Assembly (NCBI GenBank): GCA_009993955.1
Contig: JAACSL010000006.1
Span: forward strand, 84,631 to 148,630
Direction of reading: 5' to 3'
DNA length: 64,000 nucleotides
Source of the DNA: Paraglaciecola sp.
GTDB lineage: Bacteria; Pseudomonadota; Gammaproteobacteria; Enterobacterales; Alteromonadaceae
The position numbers were made by a program, and so were the translations under genes. The stretch's first letter is position 1, and each line of letters begins with the position of its first letter. Shown here one piece after another: positions 34,894 to 43,148 of this stretch. The notes below the pieces were generated by a model. That model saw only the letters and a program-made list of their open reading frames with translations. It was not told the DNA's origin and searched no databases.

Positions 34894-36168
34894 CTATCCT
34901 CCAAAATTCTGAGTGATAGCGCGCAAAAACGGAAGTGCTCCGTACCGACCAGACAGATAAGCTCGTTCGAGATTGTCGACACCCTTGCGAGGGCTGAATT
35001 CTGTCAGAGGATAAAGCCTGGTATTTTGCTCTGCTTCTCGCTCGCAAAACCAAATCTGATCTCTTCGGAAAACATCCTGACTCAGGATTGATGTTTCGTG
35101 CGTAGAGAAAACCAGCTGCGCTTGATTCGGATTGCTTTCGCTGTTGTGAAATAGCTGAACCAGAAACTTAACCAGCAACGGATGAAGGTTGTCGTGCAAT
35201 TCATCAATAAAAAGCACGTGACCTTTTTCCAAGGAATCTAACCAAGGACCTGCGAAGCTGAACATTTTCCGAGTGCCATCAGATTCTTCATCCAAATCGA
35301 GCTCCACCAAATCGCCGGAATCGGATTTATGAAACGTGGTTAAACGAAGTTTTTTCTTTCCCTGAAATTCATATTCAAGAAACTTGCGAACATGACTAGG
35401 CAATTCAGAGGGCAATGAATCTGATGAGAAATCTTCTTCATTAACGTGCACATCGGAGATGGCGAAGTCGGCTGCCTTAAGAAAATTTAGAACCTCGCTT
35501 TTACGATTATCTTGGCACCACTCAATCGAAAAATGAGGTGACCAACCACGAACGCCAGCAATACGAAGTTTGTTTGAAAACCAGTTAAAAACCGGTTGCA
35601 ACTGCTGGCTATTCAACTGAATCGCAGTTGATAAAAACAAGGCATTGGAACGGGTCGCCCTTTTCCAGACATCTTTGTCACCGGTCAGTTTGTCGCCAAA
35701 ACTGTACTCATATTCACCATCAGACTTAAGGGAGCGCTCAAACCACGTTTGAGTCCGTCCTTTGGGGAAAGCAAACAGCCACTCCTCATGAATGGCAGCA
35801 GACGTTGCCGAAAAGCCATATTGGTAGCGAATACCATCGGCGAGAATGGTGACTTCGAACACTGAGGGAGCTGAGCTGGTCTCCTCGCTGAACTTGAACG
35901 GCGTAACAGGCAGATCTTCCAGGTTTTGACTGGAAGTCATGACAATGCGCTGCATGGTGGCAAGGGCTTTAATCAAGTTGGATTTGCCGCCAGCGTTAGG
36001 GCCGTACAATGCTGCAGAGCGCAATAAGGGGATGTTCTTCACCCCCTTGGGTAGTAGTGGCTCCGTGACATTGGTGTTATAAAGCTCATTTCCTGTGCCG
36101 GCAACCAAGCTTAAACGCGCCTCCTCTCGGACGGAACGGAAATTCTCCACTGAAAACTCTATAAGCAT
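34894..36168 (-). CDS. rloA: RloA-like AAA ATPase (AbiLi-like)
   Basis: The 424-residue ATPase begins MLIEFSVENFRSVREEARLS, typical of SMC-like AAA15/21 ATPases. It has Walker A YGPNAGGKSNLIKAL near residue 60, Walker B GHVLFIDELHDNLHP near residue 310 and the HETSILSQ His switch near residue 355. It is a probable phage-sensing partner of RloB. The block is opposite in strand to the phage structural genes and expressed independently, as expected of prophage-carried defence. Confidence 0.88.
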   Translation of the reverse strand: MLIEFSVENFRSVREEARLSLVAGTGNELYNTNVTEPLLPKGVKNIPLLRSAALYGPNAGGKSNLIKALATMQRIVMTSSQNLEDLPVTPFKFSEETSSAPSVFEVTILADGIRYQYGFSATSAAIHEEWLFAFPKGRTQTWFERSLKSDGEYEYSFGDKLTGDKDVWKRATRSNALFLSTAIQLNSQQLQPVFNWFSNKLRIAGVRGWSPHFSIEWCQDNRKSEVLNFLKAADFAISDVHVNEEDFSSDSLPSELPSHVRKFLEYEFQGKKKLRLTTFHKSDSGDLVELDLDEESDGTRKMFSFAGPWLDSLEKGHVLFIDELHDNLHPLLVKFLVQLFHNSESNPNQAQLVFSTHETSILSQDVFRRDQIWFCEREAEQNTRLYPLTEFSPRKGVDNLERAYLSGRYGALPFLRAITQNFGG

Positions 36169-36225
36169 GGCAGTACCTTATTAAATATCGAAAAACGTCA
36201 AATAAATGCAAAAATAGCATTTAAA

Positions 36226-36684
36226 TCAAGTTTTGTCATCAATTATCTGGTAATGGCGAGGCTGGCCTTCATTTTTGTAAGAGGTAAGCGTCAACCCCAG
36301 GCGCTTTTTCAGAGTGTTGGAAAAGACGCCGCGCACCGTGTGCTTTTGCCAGCCGGTTTCCTGACAGATGTCCTCGATGCTGGCGCCTTCCGGGCGCTGT
36401 AGCAGCGTAATCATCCGGGCTTGCTTGGTGCCTTCTCGCAGGTTTACTCCGGCTTCAGCGTTTGTGGTATTGGGCTCAGGCTCAAGACCGATGGCCTGGT
36501 AGCCGAGTGGCGCTATGGCATGGCCGTTTTCGTTGGTAATGATCAGCTCGCGCGTTAGCAGCCCCTGGATCACCCGGGGTTTGATCCCGGCATTGATGTT
36601 GTCGGGCATGGGTTCGATGTTGCCATCGGGCCGCTTTGCAGCGGCGGTCAGGATGGTGATTTGGGTGGGTGTGAGTTGGCTCAT
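36226..36684 (-). CDS. DUF3489 winged-helix protein
   Basis: From ATG 36684 (AAAGGAG upstream) the protein has 152 residues and reads like DUF3489: MSQLTPTQITILTAAAKRPD, then EGTKQARMITLLQRPEGASI and WQKHTVRGVFSNTLKKRLGL, a winged-helix fold. Such proteins occur widely in phages of Proteobacteria. The role is probably transcriptional or DNA-binding. Confidence 0.8.
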   Translation of the reverse strand: MSQLTPTQITILTAAAKRPDGNIEPMPDNINAGIKPRVIQGLLTRELIITNENGHAIAPLGYQAIGLEPEPNTTNAEAGVNLREGTKQARMITLLQRPEGASIEDICQETGWQKHTVRGVFSNTLKKRLGLTLTSYKNEGQPRHYQIIDDKT

Positions 36685-36712
36685 GGTGGGCTCCTTTATT
36701 CGTCGGCCGCTC

Positions 36713-36961
36713 TCAGGCATCCATGCCTTTCGCGGCACTTGAACGTCCTGGTTCGTCGTACTCGCCTTCTTGGAAGGCAAAATCGGTCAGTTCTTTCAGC
36801 TTTTCGGCGATGTAGCCGAGGCTGCCGGCGTGCCCCCAGTTGATTTCATCGGGGTGGGCGTTGAAGTGGTCGTCGCTCAGTGCTTGCAGGCGGGCTAGTG
36901 CTTCGTCGATCTCCGCTTTGCGGGCCAAAAAGGTGTCGAGGGCGGTAGGTTTGCGGCTCAT
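36713..36961 (-). CDS. Small helical hypothetical protein
   Basis: From ATG 36961 (GGAGACAACAAA upstream) the protein has 82 residues, mostly helical (LDTFLARKAEIDEALARLQA), ending FQEGEYDEPGRSSAAKGMDA. It lies immediately upstream of the DUF3489 gene in one operon. The function is unknown. Confidence 0.6.
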   Translation of the reverse strand: MSRKPTALDTFLARKAEIDEALARLQALSDDHFNAHPDEINWGHAGSLGYIAEKLKELTDFAFQEGEYDEPGRSSAAKGMDA

Positions 36962-37067
36962 TTTGTTGTCTCCGTGTGCGCTTTCGTTAAGCACATGAAC
37001 GCTTCCTTCGGAGCACTTATCAACTCAATTCCGCTTAATAATTCGATTAAAAACAGTAGGTTATGGC

Positions 37068-37610
37068 GTGGGCGTATCATTGCGGGCGTATGCCAAACAT
37101 CGCGGAGTTTCTGATACGGCGGTGCGCAAGGCCGTCAAGGCTGGGCGCATATCGTTGGAACCTGACGGCAGTGTCGACATTGCCAAGGCCGATCGCCAAT
37201 GGACACTCAATACCGACCAATCCCAACAACGAAAACCAGCAGCTGCGACCAAAGCAGTCCCCAAGGCTGCGTTGGATGCGGTTGACGAGACACTCAAGGA
37301 AAGTGGTGGTCCGGCCGCCGGCACCACCTATATGCAGGCGCGAACGGCCAACGAAGTGCTCAAGGCGCAGACCAATCGGGTCAAGCTGCAGCAGCTAAAA
37401 CAGGAACTGGTGGATCGCTCCAAGGCCATCGCCCACGTGTTCAAGCTGGCCCGCTCAGAACGTGATGCCTGGCTTAACTGGCCATCGCGGGTGTCAGCAC
37501 AGATGGCGGCCCGTCTCGAAGTAGACCCTCATACGATGCACGTCGTATTGGAAGCGTCAGTGCGAGAGCACTTGCAGGAGCTGGGTGAGATTCAATCGAG
37601 AGTGGACTAG
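37068..37610 (+). CDS. Phage terminase small subunit (Nu1-like)
   Basis: The N-terminal winged helix SLRAYAKHRGVSDTAVRKAV and long helical middle (NEVLKAQTNRVKLQQLKQEL) with a hydrophobic C terminus fit the small terminase DNA-recognition subunits of lambda Nu1 type. It precedes the terminase large fragment in the usual order. Start GTG 37068 has no clear ribosome site, and a nearby ATG is in another frame. Confidence 0.75.
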   Translation: MGVSLRAYAKHRGVSDTAVRKAVKAGRISLEPDGSVDIAKADRQWTLNTDQSQQRKPAAATKAVPKAALDAVDETLKESGGPAAGTTYMQARTANEVLKAQTNRVKLQQLKQELVDRSKAIAHVFKLARSERDAWLNWPSRVSAQMAARLEVDPHTMHVVLEASVREHLQELGEIQSRVD

Positions 37611-37692
37611 CCGCACTAAACAAAATTAATGGGCTGTTGTTTTACCGCGCCTACTTCGGTTCGCAAAATAGATAGCCACAAGAAAGATCGAG

Positions 37693-37962
37693 ATGCTTAT
37701 CGATGATTATGACGGCGCGCTGGACATCGACCGAGCATGGCGAGAAGGACTGACCCCCGATCCACTGTTATCCGTTTCCGAATGGTCAGACCGGCATCGC
37801 ATGCTGTCGAGCAAAGCCTCAGCGGAACCGGGTCGCTGGCGCACCAGCCGGACTCCCTACTTAAAAGCCATCATGGATTGCCTGTCGCCAACCTCGCCCA
37901 TTGAGCGGGTCGCGTTTATGATTGCAAGAGCCCAACAACCTAGGCGACCTGCTCAAGTATGA
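37693..37962 (+). pseudogene. Terminase large subunit (GpA family), N-terminal remnant only
   Basis: The first 75 residues match GpA-type terminases (SVSEWSDRHRMLSSKASAEP, then GRWRTSRTPYLKAIMDCLSP). After IERVAFM, where intact proteins continue into the Walker A region (KGAQVGGTE-like), the frame jumps to IARAQQPRRPAQV and stops at 37962. The packaging ATPase, nuclease domain and all downstream head-assembly genes up to the decoration protein are missing, so this fragment cannot package DNA. Confidence 0.9.
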
Positions 37963-38290
37963 GGCGCCCAACCTGTATTCACGCGATCTCGCCACCGTCG
38001 CGGCCGGACAGCAACTCAGTCTTGGCACTGTGGTTGGCCTTGAGTCCGCCACCAACAAACTGCACGCGCTGGACCCTACGGCCACCGACGGTACAGAGGT
38101 TGCCGTTGGTGTGTTGGCGACGGATGTGGATGCCACGCTGATCGATGTTGACGATGCACTACTGATCGCTCGTCACGCGATTGTGGCCAGCGCCAGCATT
38201 GTTTGGCCGGCAGGTATTACTGCTGCGGAACAAGCGGAGGCGATTTCACAACTCAAAACACTCGGCGTGCTTGTTCGCGCGGCCGCCTAA
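37922..38290 (+). CDS. Head decoration protein (lambda gpD-like), start replaced by the deletion
   Basis: The 122-residue reading starts at TTG 37922 and continues NNLGDLLKYEAPNLYSRDLA and ATVAAGQQLSLGTVVGLE, the start of head decoration proteins. The fold is beta-rich. The native start has been lost at the deletion joint (37917-37925) with the terminase fragment, so translation is doubtful or depends on the out-of-frame terminase ORF. Confidence 0.75.
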   Translation: MQEPNNLGDLLKYEAPNLYSRDLATVAAGQQLSLGTVVGLESATNKLHALDPTATDGTEVAVGVLATDVDATLIDVDDALLIARHAIVASASIVWPAGITAAEQAEAISQLKTLGVLVRAAA

Positions 38291-38305
38291 TCGAGGACCT
38301 TCATC

Positions 38306-39307
38306 ATGCAAAACCCTTTTACCAATCCTGCGTTCTCGATGGCTGCACTGACGGCGGCAATCAATATTCTGCCGAACCGTTATGGGCGCATTGAAGATCT
38401 GGGGCTGATGCCGGCCAAGCCGGTACGTCAACGCCAGATCATCGTGGAAGAAATGAACGGCGTACTGAATCTGCTGCCGACTTTACCACCGGGAGCGCCC
38501 GGTTCGGTGGGTACTCGCGGCAAGCGGAAGGTGCGCTCCTTTGTGATCCCACACATCCCTCACGATGATGTGGTGTTGCCGGAGGAAGTCCAGGGCATTC
38601 GCGCCTTTGGCTCGGAAACCGAAACTGAAGCCATCGCGGGTGTTATCGCCCGTCATCTGGAAACCATGCGCAACAAGCATGCGATCACGCTGGAGCATCT
38701 GCGCATGGGCGCGCTGAAAGGCGTCATTCTGGATGCCGATGGTTCGGTGCTTTACAACCTGTTTGATGAATTTGGCATTACGGCACAAACCATCGCCTAC
38801 GAACTAGGCACTACAGGCACCAACGTTAAAGCCAAGTGCCTGGCAACCTTGGCTGCCATTGAGGACAACCTCAAAGGTGAGTTCATGAACGGTGTGCACT
38901 GCCTTTGCTTACCTGAATTTTTCGCTGCACTAACGGGGCACGCCAAAGTCGAGAAGGCGTTCGAGAACTGGCAGCAAGGTGCGATCCTGATCAACGATGT
39001 GCGCCGTGGTTTCACTTACGCAGGTATTACCTTTGAGGAATATCGCGGTCAGGCGACCGACATCAATGGAACGGCACGCCGTTTCATTGCAGCAGGTGAA
39101 GCTCATGCTTTCCCGATCGGCACCGTTGATACCTTCGGCACTTATTTTGCGCCTGCGGATTTCAATGAAACGGTGAACACCTTGGGGCAGCCAGTCTATG
39201 CCAAACAGGAACCGCGCAAGTTTGATCGCGGTACCGACCTGCATACCCAGTCGAATCCCTTGCCGATGTGTCATCGCCCGGGTGTATTGATCAAGCTGAC
39301 GGTGTAA
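38306..39307 (+). CDS. Phage major capsid protein (gpE family)
   Basis: The 333-residue protein resembles the lambda gpE family: NPAFSMAALTAAINILPNRY at the start, RKVRSFVIPHIPHDDVVLPE near residue 75, GAILINDVRRGFTYAGITFE near residue 230 and DLHTQSNPLPMCHRPGVLIK at the C terminus. It forms the capsid shell and appears complete. Confidence 0.92.
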   Translation: MQNPFTNPAFSMAALTAAINILPNRYGRIEDLGLMPAKPVRQRQIIVEEMNGVLNLLPTLPPGAPGSVGTRGKRKVRSFVIPHIPHDDVVLPEEVQGIRAFGSETETEAIAGVIARHLETMRNKHAITLEHLRMGALKGVILDADGSVLYNLFDEFGITAQTIAYELGTTGTNVKAKCLATLAAIEDNLKGEFMNGVHCLCLPEFFAALTGHAKVEKAFENWQQGAILINDVRRGFTYAGITFEEYRGQATDINGTARRFIAAGEAHAFPIGTVDTFGTYFAPADFNETVNTLGQPVYAKQEPRKFDRGTDLHTQSNPLPMCHRPGVLIKLTV

Positions 39308-39309
39308 CG

Positions 39310-39588
39310 GTGCGCATCGAGGACTTTTACCAATCCGCGCAACGTGCTGGTTTGCTCACCCAGGTGAACGCTAATGGCAGCTCCGTGTATTGCGCCTTTC
39401 GGTCACCGGAAGAAACCGTTCTGGATGGTTTGGCCCTGTCGCGTGACTACCAAATCGACTACCCAGTTAGTTGGTTGACACTCGCCATTGGCGACTTGGT
39501 CTACATCAATGGCACGAGCTATCAGGTGCGGGATATCCGCGTCATTGGTGATGGCACTGAGTGTCGCGCCAGCCTTTCTCAACGCTAA
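39310..39588 (+). CDS. Phage head-tail joining protein
   Basis: The 92-residue beta-rich protein has VYINGTSYQVRDIRVIGDGT, typical of short head-tail joining proteins. Start GTG 39310 follows the capsid stop within three bases; the upstream in-frame extension overlaps the capsid gene and is not supported. Confidence 0.65.
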   Translation: MRIEDFYQSAQRAGLLTQVNANGSSVYCAFRSPEETVLDGLALSRDYQIDYPVSWLTLAIGDLVYINGTSYQVRDIRVIGDGTECRASLSQR

Positions 39589-39606
39589 ACCAATCTAGGA
39601 ATTTCT

Positions 39607-40032
39607 ATGTACTCAATCCGTGAGCAAGTCTTACGGGAGGTGGTCCTGCGTCTAACCAACGCAGTCGCTCCCGTTCCTGTTTTACGCATGCCAGTCGCTC
39701 CAGTGACGCGTGAAGCGAGTCCGGCTCTGCTGGTGTTTGCCGAAGGCGACGGCATTGCCGCCAACGCCAACGGCGTGATGGATCGCGCACTAACACTGCG
39801 CCTGGTGGCCATCGCTCGCGATGACAACGCCTTCGATACCGCCGACCAACTGATCGTTGAGGCACATCGTGCGTTATTGATCGATTCAAACCTCGGCGGC
39901 CTTTGCCTCGGCATGACTCAGCTGGACTGTGAGTGGGATGTGGAGGATGCGGATAACACCGCAGTGGCCATACCGGCACGCTTTGAAATCCGCTATCGAA
40001 CCCTAAGCAACGACCTGACCCAAACGGGATAA
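39607..40032 (+). CDS. Phage minor tail / tail terminator protein
   Basis: The 141-residue protein (REQVLREVVLRLTNAVAPVP near the start and DVEDADNTAVAIPARFEIRY near the end) fits the minor tail U/terminator group in size and position, between head-tail joining and tail tube genes. Confidence 0.65.
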   Translation: MYSIREQVLREVVLRLTNAVAPVPVLRMPVAPVTREASPALLVFAEGDGIAANANGVMDRALTLRLVAIARDDNAFDTADQLIVEAHRALLIDSNLGGLCLGMTQLDCEWDVEDADNTAVAIPARFEIRYRTLSNDLTQTG

Positions 40033-40039
40033 ACCCCTT

Positions 40040-40219
40040 ATGAAAATAATTTTGTTAAAACCCCATACCCACGCCGGTGCGGTTCACCCTGTGGATGCAG
40101 AACTGGACTTGGATGAGCCGACAGCCCAGTGGCTGATCGCCCAATCTGTGGCTCGTGTCATTGATGCAACCGAATCCACGCAACCGAAATCATCTGCCCT
40201 TACACGTAAAGGAGACTAA
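40040..40219 (+). CDS. Small phage protein (DUF7210-like)
   Basis: This 59-residue gene is easy to miss. It reads MKIILLKPHTHAGAVHPVDA and ELDLDEPTAQWLIAQSVARV, a pattern seen in small proteins just upstream of tail tube genes. GGAGAC follows its 3' end and serves the next gene. Confidence 0.7.
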   Translation: MKIILLKPHTHAGAVHPVDAELDLDEPTAQWLIAQSVARVIDATESTQPKSSALTRKGD

Positions 40220-40221
40220 CT

Positions 40222-40974
40222 ATGGCCTATTTTTCTGGACAGGGGCGCGTGTATATCGGCGCCCGCGATAGCAATGGCAATCCGCTGGGATTGAACTTTG
40301 TTGGCAACGTGCCTGAACTGAAAGTGTCGTTATCGGTGGAAACACTGGAACACCAGGAGTCTACAAGCGGCCAACGACTGACCGACCTGCAGTTAATCAA
40401 AACCAAAAAGGGTGAGTTCTCTTGCACTTTAGAAGAACTAATCGCAATCAATCTGGGGCTGGCGCTCTATGGCACCACCACGGATCAGGTTAGCGGCACC
40501 GTCACCAATGAAACGCTGGCCACGCCCATGGCCACAGGCAGTCTGTATTTGCTGGCCAAACAAAACGTCTCGTCGGTGGTTATCAAAGATTCCAGCCCAA
40601 CGCCCAAGACACTACCTGCGTCGCAATATCAGTTGAATGCGAAACACGGCTCTCTGCTGGTCAATGACATCACCACCGGTGGCCCTTATGTCGAGCCGTT
40701 CAAGGCTGACTATGCCTACGGGGCCGCACAAAGTACCGCCATGTTCACACAGCCGTTGCCGGAACGTTGGATCCGTTTCGAAGGGCTCAACACCGCCGAT
40801 AGCAATCGCGAGGTGGTCATTGATCTCTATCGAGTGGCCATTAACCCGGCCAAAGAACTGTCGGTGATTACCGATGAGCTGCTGAAGTTTGAACTGTCGG
40901 GCCAGGTTCTAGCCGACACCCTGAAACCGGCGGCTGGCGATCTCGGCCAGTTCGGCCGCATCGTGTTGTTGTGA
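40222..40974 (+). CDS. Phage major tail tube protein
   Basis: The 250-residue protein begins with FSGQGRVYIGARDSNGNPLG and is beta-rich with VELSVETLEHQES-like and GEFSCTLEELIAINLGLALY segments. GGAGACTAACT precedes the ATG. The position between the terminator and tape-measure genes supports major tail protein. Confidence 0.85.
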   Translation: MAYFSGQGRVYIGARDSNGNPLGLNFVGNVPELKVSLSVETLEHQESTSGQRLTDLQLIKTKKGEFSCTLEELIAINLGLALYGTTTDQVSGTVTNETLATPMATGSLYLLAKQNVSSVVIKDSSPTPKTLPASQYQLNAKHGSLLVNDITTGGPYVEPFKADYAYGAAQSTAMFTQPLPERWIRFEGLNTADSNREVVIDLYRVAINPAKELSVITDELLKFELSGQVLADTLKPAAGDLGQFGRIVLL

Positions 40975-40982
40975 GGTGAGTG

Positions 40983-41060
40983 ATGACAAAACGACAGGAT
41001 TGGCGTTTTGCACGCCTGCAAGGCGCCCCCATGGGTGGCGCACAGGGAGGTGCGCCATGA
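40983..41060 (+). repeat. Leader ORF repeat, copy A (25 codons)
   Basis: The 78-base ORF starts with MTKRQDWRFAR and ends GGAQGGAP, overlapping the next start in ATGA. Copy B (43071-43148) has identical length and about 86 percent base identity. The middle can fold into a GC-rich hairpin. It may serve translational coupling, or be a small duplicated element. Confidence 0.7.
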
Positions 41061-41455
41061 ACGAATTTGATGCCTTTGGCGCACAGCCAACAGACCTGAC
41101 AATCGCCAATGAGACGCTGGTTATCTCACCGATTCGCGTCGGTGAGATTCCCAAAATCCTGTCGGCAATCAAGCCGTTCAGTGAACAGTTGATGGCAGAT
41201 CAGATCGATTGGCTGGGAATCATCACCCAACACGGCGACAGCCTGTTGGCGGCAATCGCGATTGCTGCCCGTAAACCGCAAGACTGGGTAGAGGCATTGT
41301 CGTTGGACGATGCCATCACTCTTGCCACGGCACTGTTTGAGGTGAATGCCGATTTTTTCGTGCAACGGGTGGTGCCGACACTGCAACAGGCCTCCGGCCG
41401 AATCAACGCCCAGATCAACGATCGTCTGGCTGGCATCTTGCCATCCAACGGTTGA
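41057..41455 (+). CDS. Phage tail assembly chaperone-like protein
   Basis: The 132-residue protein (MNEFDAFGAQPTDLTIANET, ISPIRVGEIPKILSAIKPFS) is of the size and position of tail assembly chaperones (gpG-like) just after the tail tube. ATG 41057 is preceded by GGGAGGTGCGCC. The stop overlaps the following TTG in TTGA. Confidence 0.65.
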   Translation: MNEFDAFGAQPTDLTIANETLVISPIRVGEIPKILSAIKPFSEQLMADQIDWLGIITQHGDSLLAAIAIAARKPQDWVEALSLDDAITLATALFEVNADFFVQRVVPTLQQASGRINAQINDRLAGILPSNG

Positions 41456-41643
41456 TCCGTTCCGGGCATCGCTTGCCCGACATTCTGAACTACACCCTGG
41501 CGCAGTTTAGCGCCTACCTCGAAGCCGACCTGCAATTGGAATACGAACAGGCAAGTCTGCAACTGACGTTGTTTGCGGTTGGCGCCCAAGGGGATCGACG
41601 TTCCATCGAACGATTGCAACAGGAGCTTGATCATGCGCGTTAA
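41452..41643 (+). CDS. Small protein coupled to the tail chaperone (gpT-like position)
   Basis: The 63-residue reading starts at TTG 41452 within the stop of the preceding gene and overlaps the next gene's start. The protein is helical with an Arg/Glu-rich end (RSIERLQQELDHAR). In many siphophages this position carries a frameshift extension of the chaperone; a slippery site is not obvious here. Confidence 0.5.
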   Translation: MIRSGHRLPDILNYTLAQFSAYLEADLQLEYEQASLQLTLFAVGAQGDRRSIERLQQELDHAR

Positions 41644-42277
41644 TTTGCAGGCCTCCGGGCTGTTTAATCCCAGACAGCTCAATGCCTGGTCGACCGCCAA
41701 GCGCAAAGCCATTCGGGACGCAGTGAAACGTGGCATGCAAAGCGGTGGTCGAGAAGTCCGCGACGCGGCGCGCAGCCAGATGCGCAGTGCCTTTAAGGTT
41801 CAAAAGGCAAGCTTTGTGTCCTCCATGCACAGCAAGGTAATCGATAAAAAGCCTGAACGCCTGCCGGCATTAAAGATCGGCAGCGCGATCCCCTGGTTGG
41901 GTATTCACGAGAAAGGTGGTGTTGTCTCCGGCAACCTGCTGATCCCCTTGGTGCCAGGGCGGATTGGACCGAAACGTTTTCGGACGGTGGTGGATGGACT
42001 GATGCGCTCGGGTAATGCCTATTTCATTCAGAAAAACGGCCAGGTCATTTTGATGGCCGAAAACATCCGAGAAAACAACAGCCAACTGTCGCGTTTCAAG
42101 CGTGCGGAACGCACCCGTACTGGCGTCAAGCGGCTACAACGCGGTCAGGAAATCCCCATCGCGGTGTTGGTGAAGTCGGTAAAACTCAAGCGGCGACTGG
42201 ACCTGGCTGGCAGCGTAAAGCGGGCTATGCCGCAACTCATTAAGGCGATTGAAAGGGAATTGAGCCGGGTGAAGTAA
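41633..42277 (+). CDS. DUF6441 minor tail protein
   Basis: From ATG 41633 the 214-residue basic protein matches DUF6441: NPRQLNAWSTAKRKAIRDAV, then IPWLGIHEKGGVVSGNLLIP and IGPKRFRTVVDGLMRSGNAY. It lies upstream of the tape-measure gene. The first 20 codons of the longer frame are upstream sequence. Confidence 0.75.
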   Translation: MRVNLQASGLFNPRQLNAWSTAKRKAIRDAVKRGMQSGGREVRDAARSQMRSAFKVQKASFVSSMHSKVIDKKPERLPALKIGSAIPWLGIHEKGGVVSGNLLIPLVPGRIGPKRFRTVVDGLMRSGNAYFIQKNGQVILMAENIRENNSQLSRFKRAERTRTGVKRLQRGQEIPIAVLVKSVKLKRRLDLAGSVKRAMPQLIKAIERELSRVK

Positions 42278-42292
42278 TGGTTAGCTGGTCTT

Positions 42293-42712
42293 TCAGTCGG
42301 ACCAGGGATTGATGACCGATACGCCCGCTGCCTTGAAAGGCGCCACATCCCGCGTAGCCACGGTCATGCCATTGACGGTGGCGATGGCAGCTATGTAGCC
42401 GTCAGCCATGCCGATGGCCAATCCGGTACGTTGTGCCTTGGACATCAAGTCGGCATAAGCCTGAGTATCGGGCAGACCGAAGGTCAGTATGCGTCCGGTG
42501 AAGGCTGGTATCACCTGGGTTTCCAGTCGCTCTTGCAGGATATCCCGGCGCTTTCCTTCCGGTAAGCGCGCAACACCATAGCGCAGTTCGGCGACGGTGA
42601 TCACTGAAAGATAGAGCGTTTCCAGTGCCTGACCATCAAGCCACTCGACCAACTTGGGTTCCGGGTTGGCGCGCAGCGGTTCAGAGATAACGTTGGTATC
42701 GATCAAAATCAT
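42293..42712 (-). CDS. VapC/FitB-type PIN-domain toxin
   Basis: The PIN ribonuclease motifs are in place: Asp5 in MILIDTNVISEP, Glu42 in TVAELRYGVARLP, the IGMADGYIAAIA Asp near residue 102 and TRDVAPF near residue 120. VapC toxins cut specific RNAs and are neutralised by the cognate antitoxin. The gene is on the opposite strand inside the tail operon and overlaps its antitoxin gene by four bases. Confidence 0.9.
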   Translation of the reverse strand: MILIDTNVISEPLRANPEPKLVEWLDGQALETLYLSVITVAELRYGVARLPEGKRRDILQERLETQVIPAFTGRILTFGLPDTQAYADLMSKAQRTGLAIGMADGYIAAIATVNGMTVATRDVAPFKAAGVSVINPWSD

Positions 42713-42960
42713 TCAAAACTCACTGGATTAGGCGTGGACTGGTCGCGAGTGGTCAATATGGCGGCTTCTTCATCAGTGAGACGGGTCTGCTGGCCAATAT
42801 CGGCCAATAAGGAACCCAGCTTCAAACGCCCCTTGGGTTTGACAGCATCTTCAAGAATGGCGCGCACCTCAGCCTCTGTGCTGCGGCCATGTCCGGCGGC
42901 CAGCATGCGCAGAGCCCTGTGTACCTCATCCGGCAGATTGCGAACAGTCAATATAGCCAT
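42709..42960 (-). CDS. FitA/VapB-type ribbon-helix-helix antitoxin
   Basis: The N-terminal RHH segment AILTVRNLPDEVHRALRMLA with RSTEAEVRAILEDAV is typical of FitA; the C-terminal acidic part (LTDEEAAILTTRDQ) probably covers the PIN active site. The 83-residue gene precedes and overlaps the toxin. Confidence 0.88.
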   Translation of the reverse strand: MAILTVRNLPDEVHRALRMLAAGHGRSTEAEVRAILEDAVKPKGRLKLGSLLADIGQQTRLTDEEAAILTTRDQSTPNPVSFE

Positions 42961-43070
42961 GACATCACCTCATCAAAATGTATTCGATGCAGTCATTTTA
43001 TATAAATGACTGCAAATTGGCAAGTCGCAGTGACATTTGGGGGGCGCCCCCATCAACTTGGGAAATTTTA

Positions 43071-43148
43071 ATGACAAAACGACAGGACTGGCGTTTTGCA
43101 CGCCCTTCGGGCGCCCGTAAGGGTGTCGCACAGGGAGGTGCGACATGA
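43071..43148 (+). repeat. Leader ORF repeat, copy B (25 codons)
   Basis: A 78-base ORF MTKRQDWRFARPSGARKGVA..., homologous to copy A (40983-41060), ends in ATGA with the tape-measure start. The two copies bracket the tail chaperone, DUF6441 and toxin-antitoxin genes. Confidence 0.7.
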
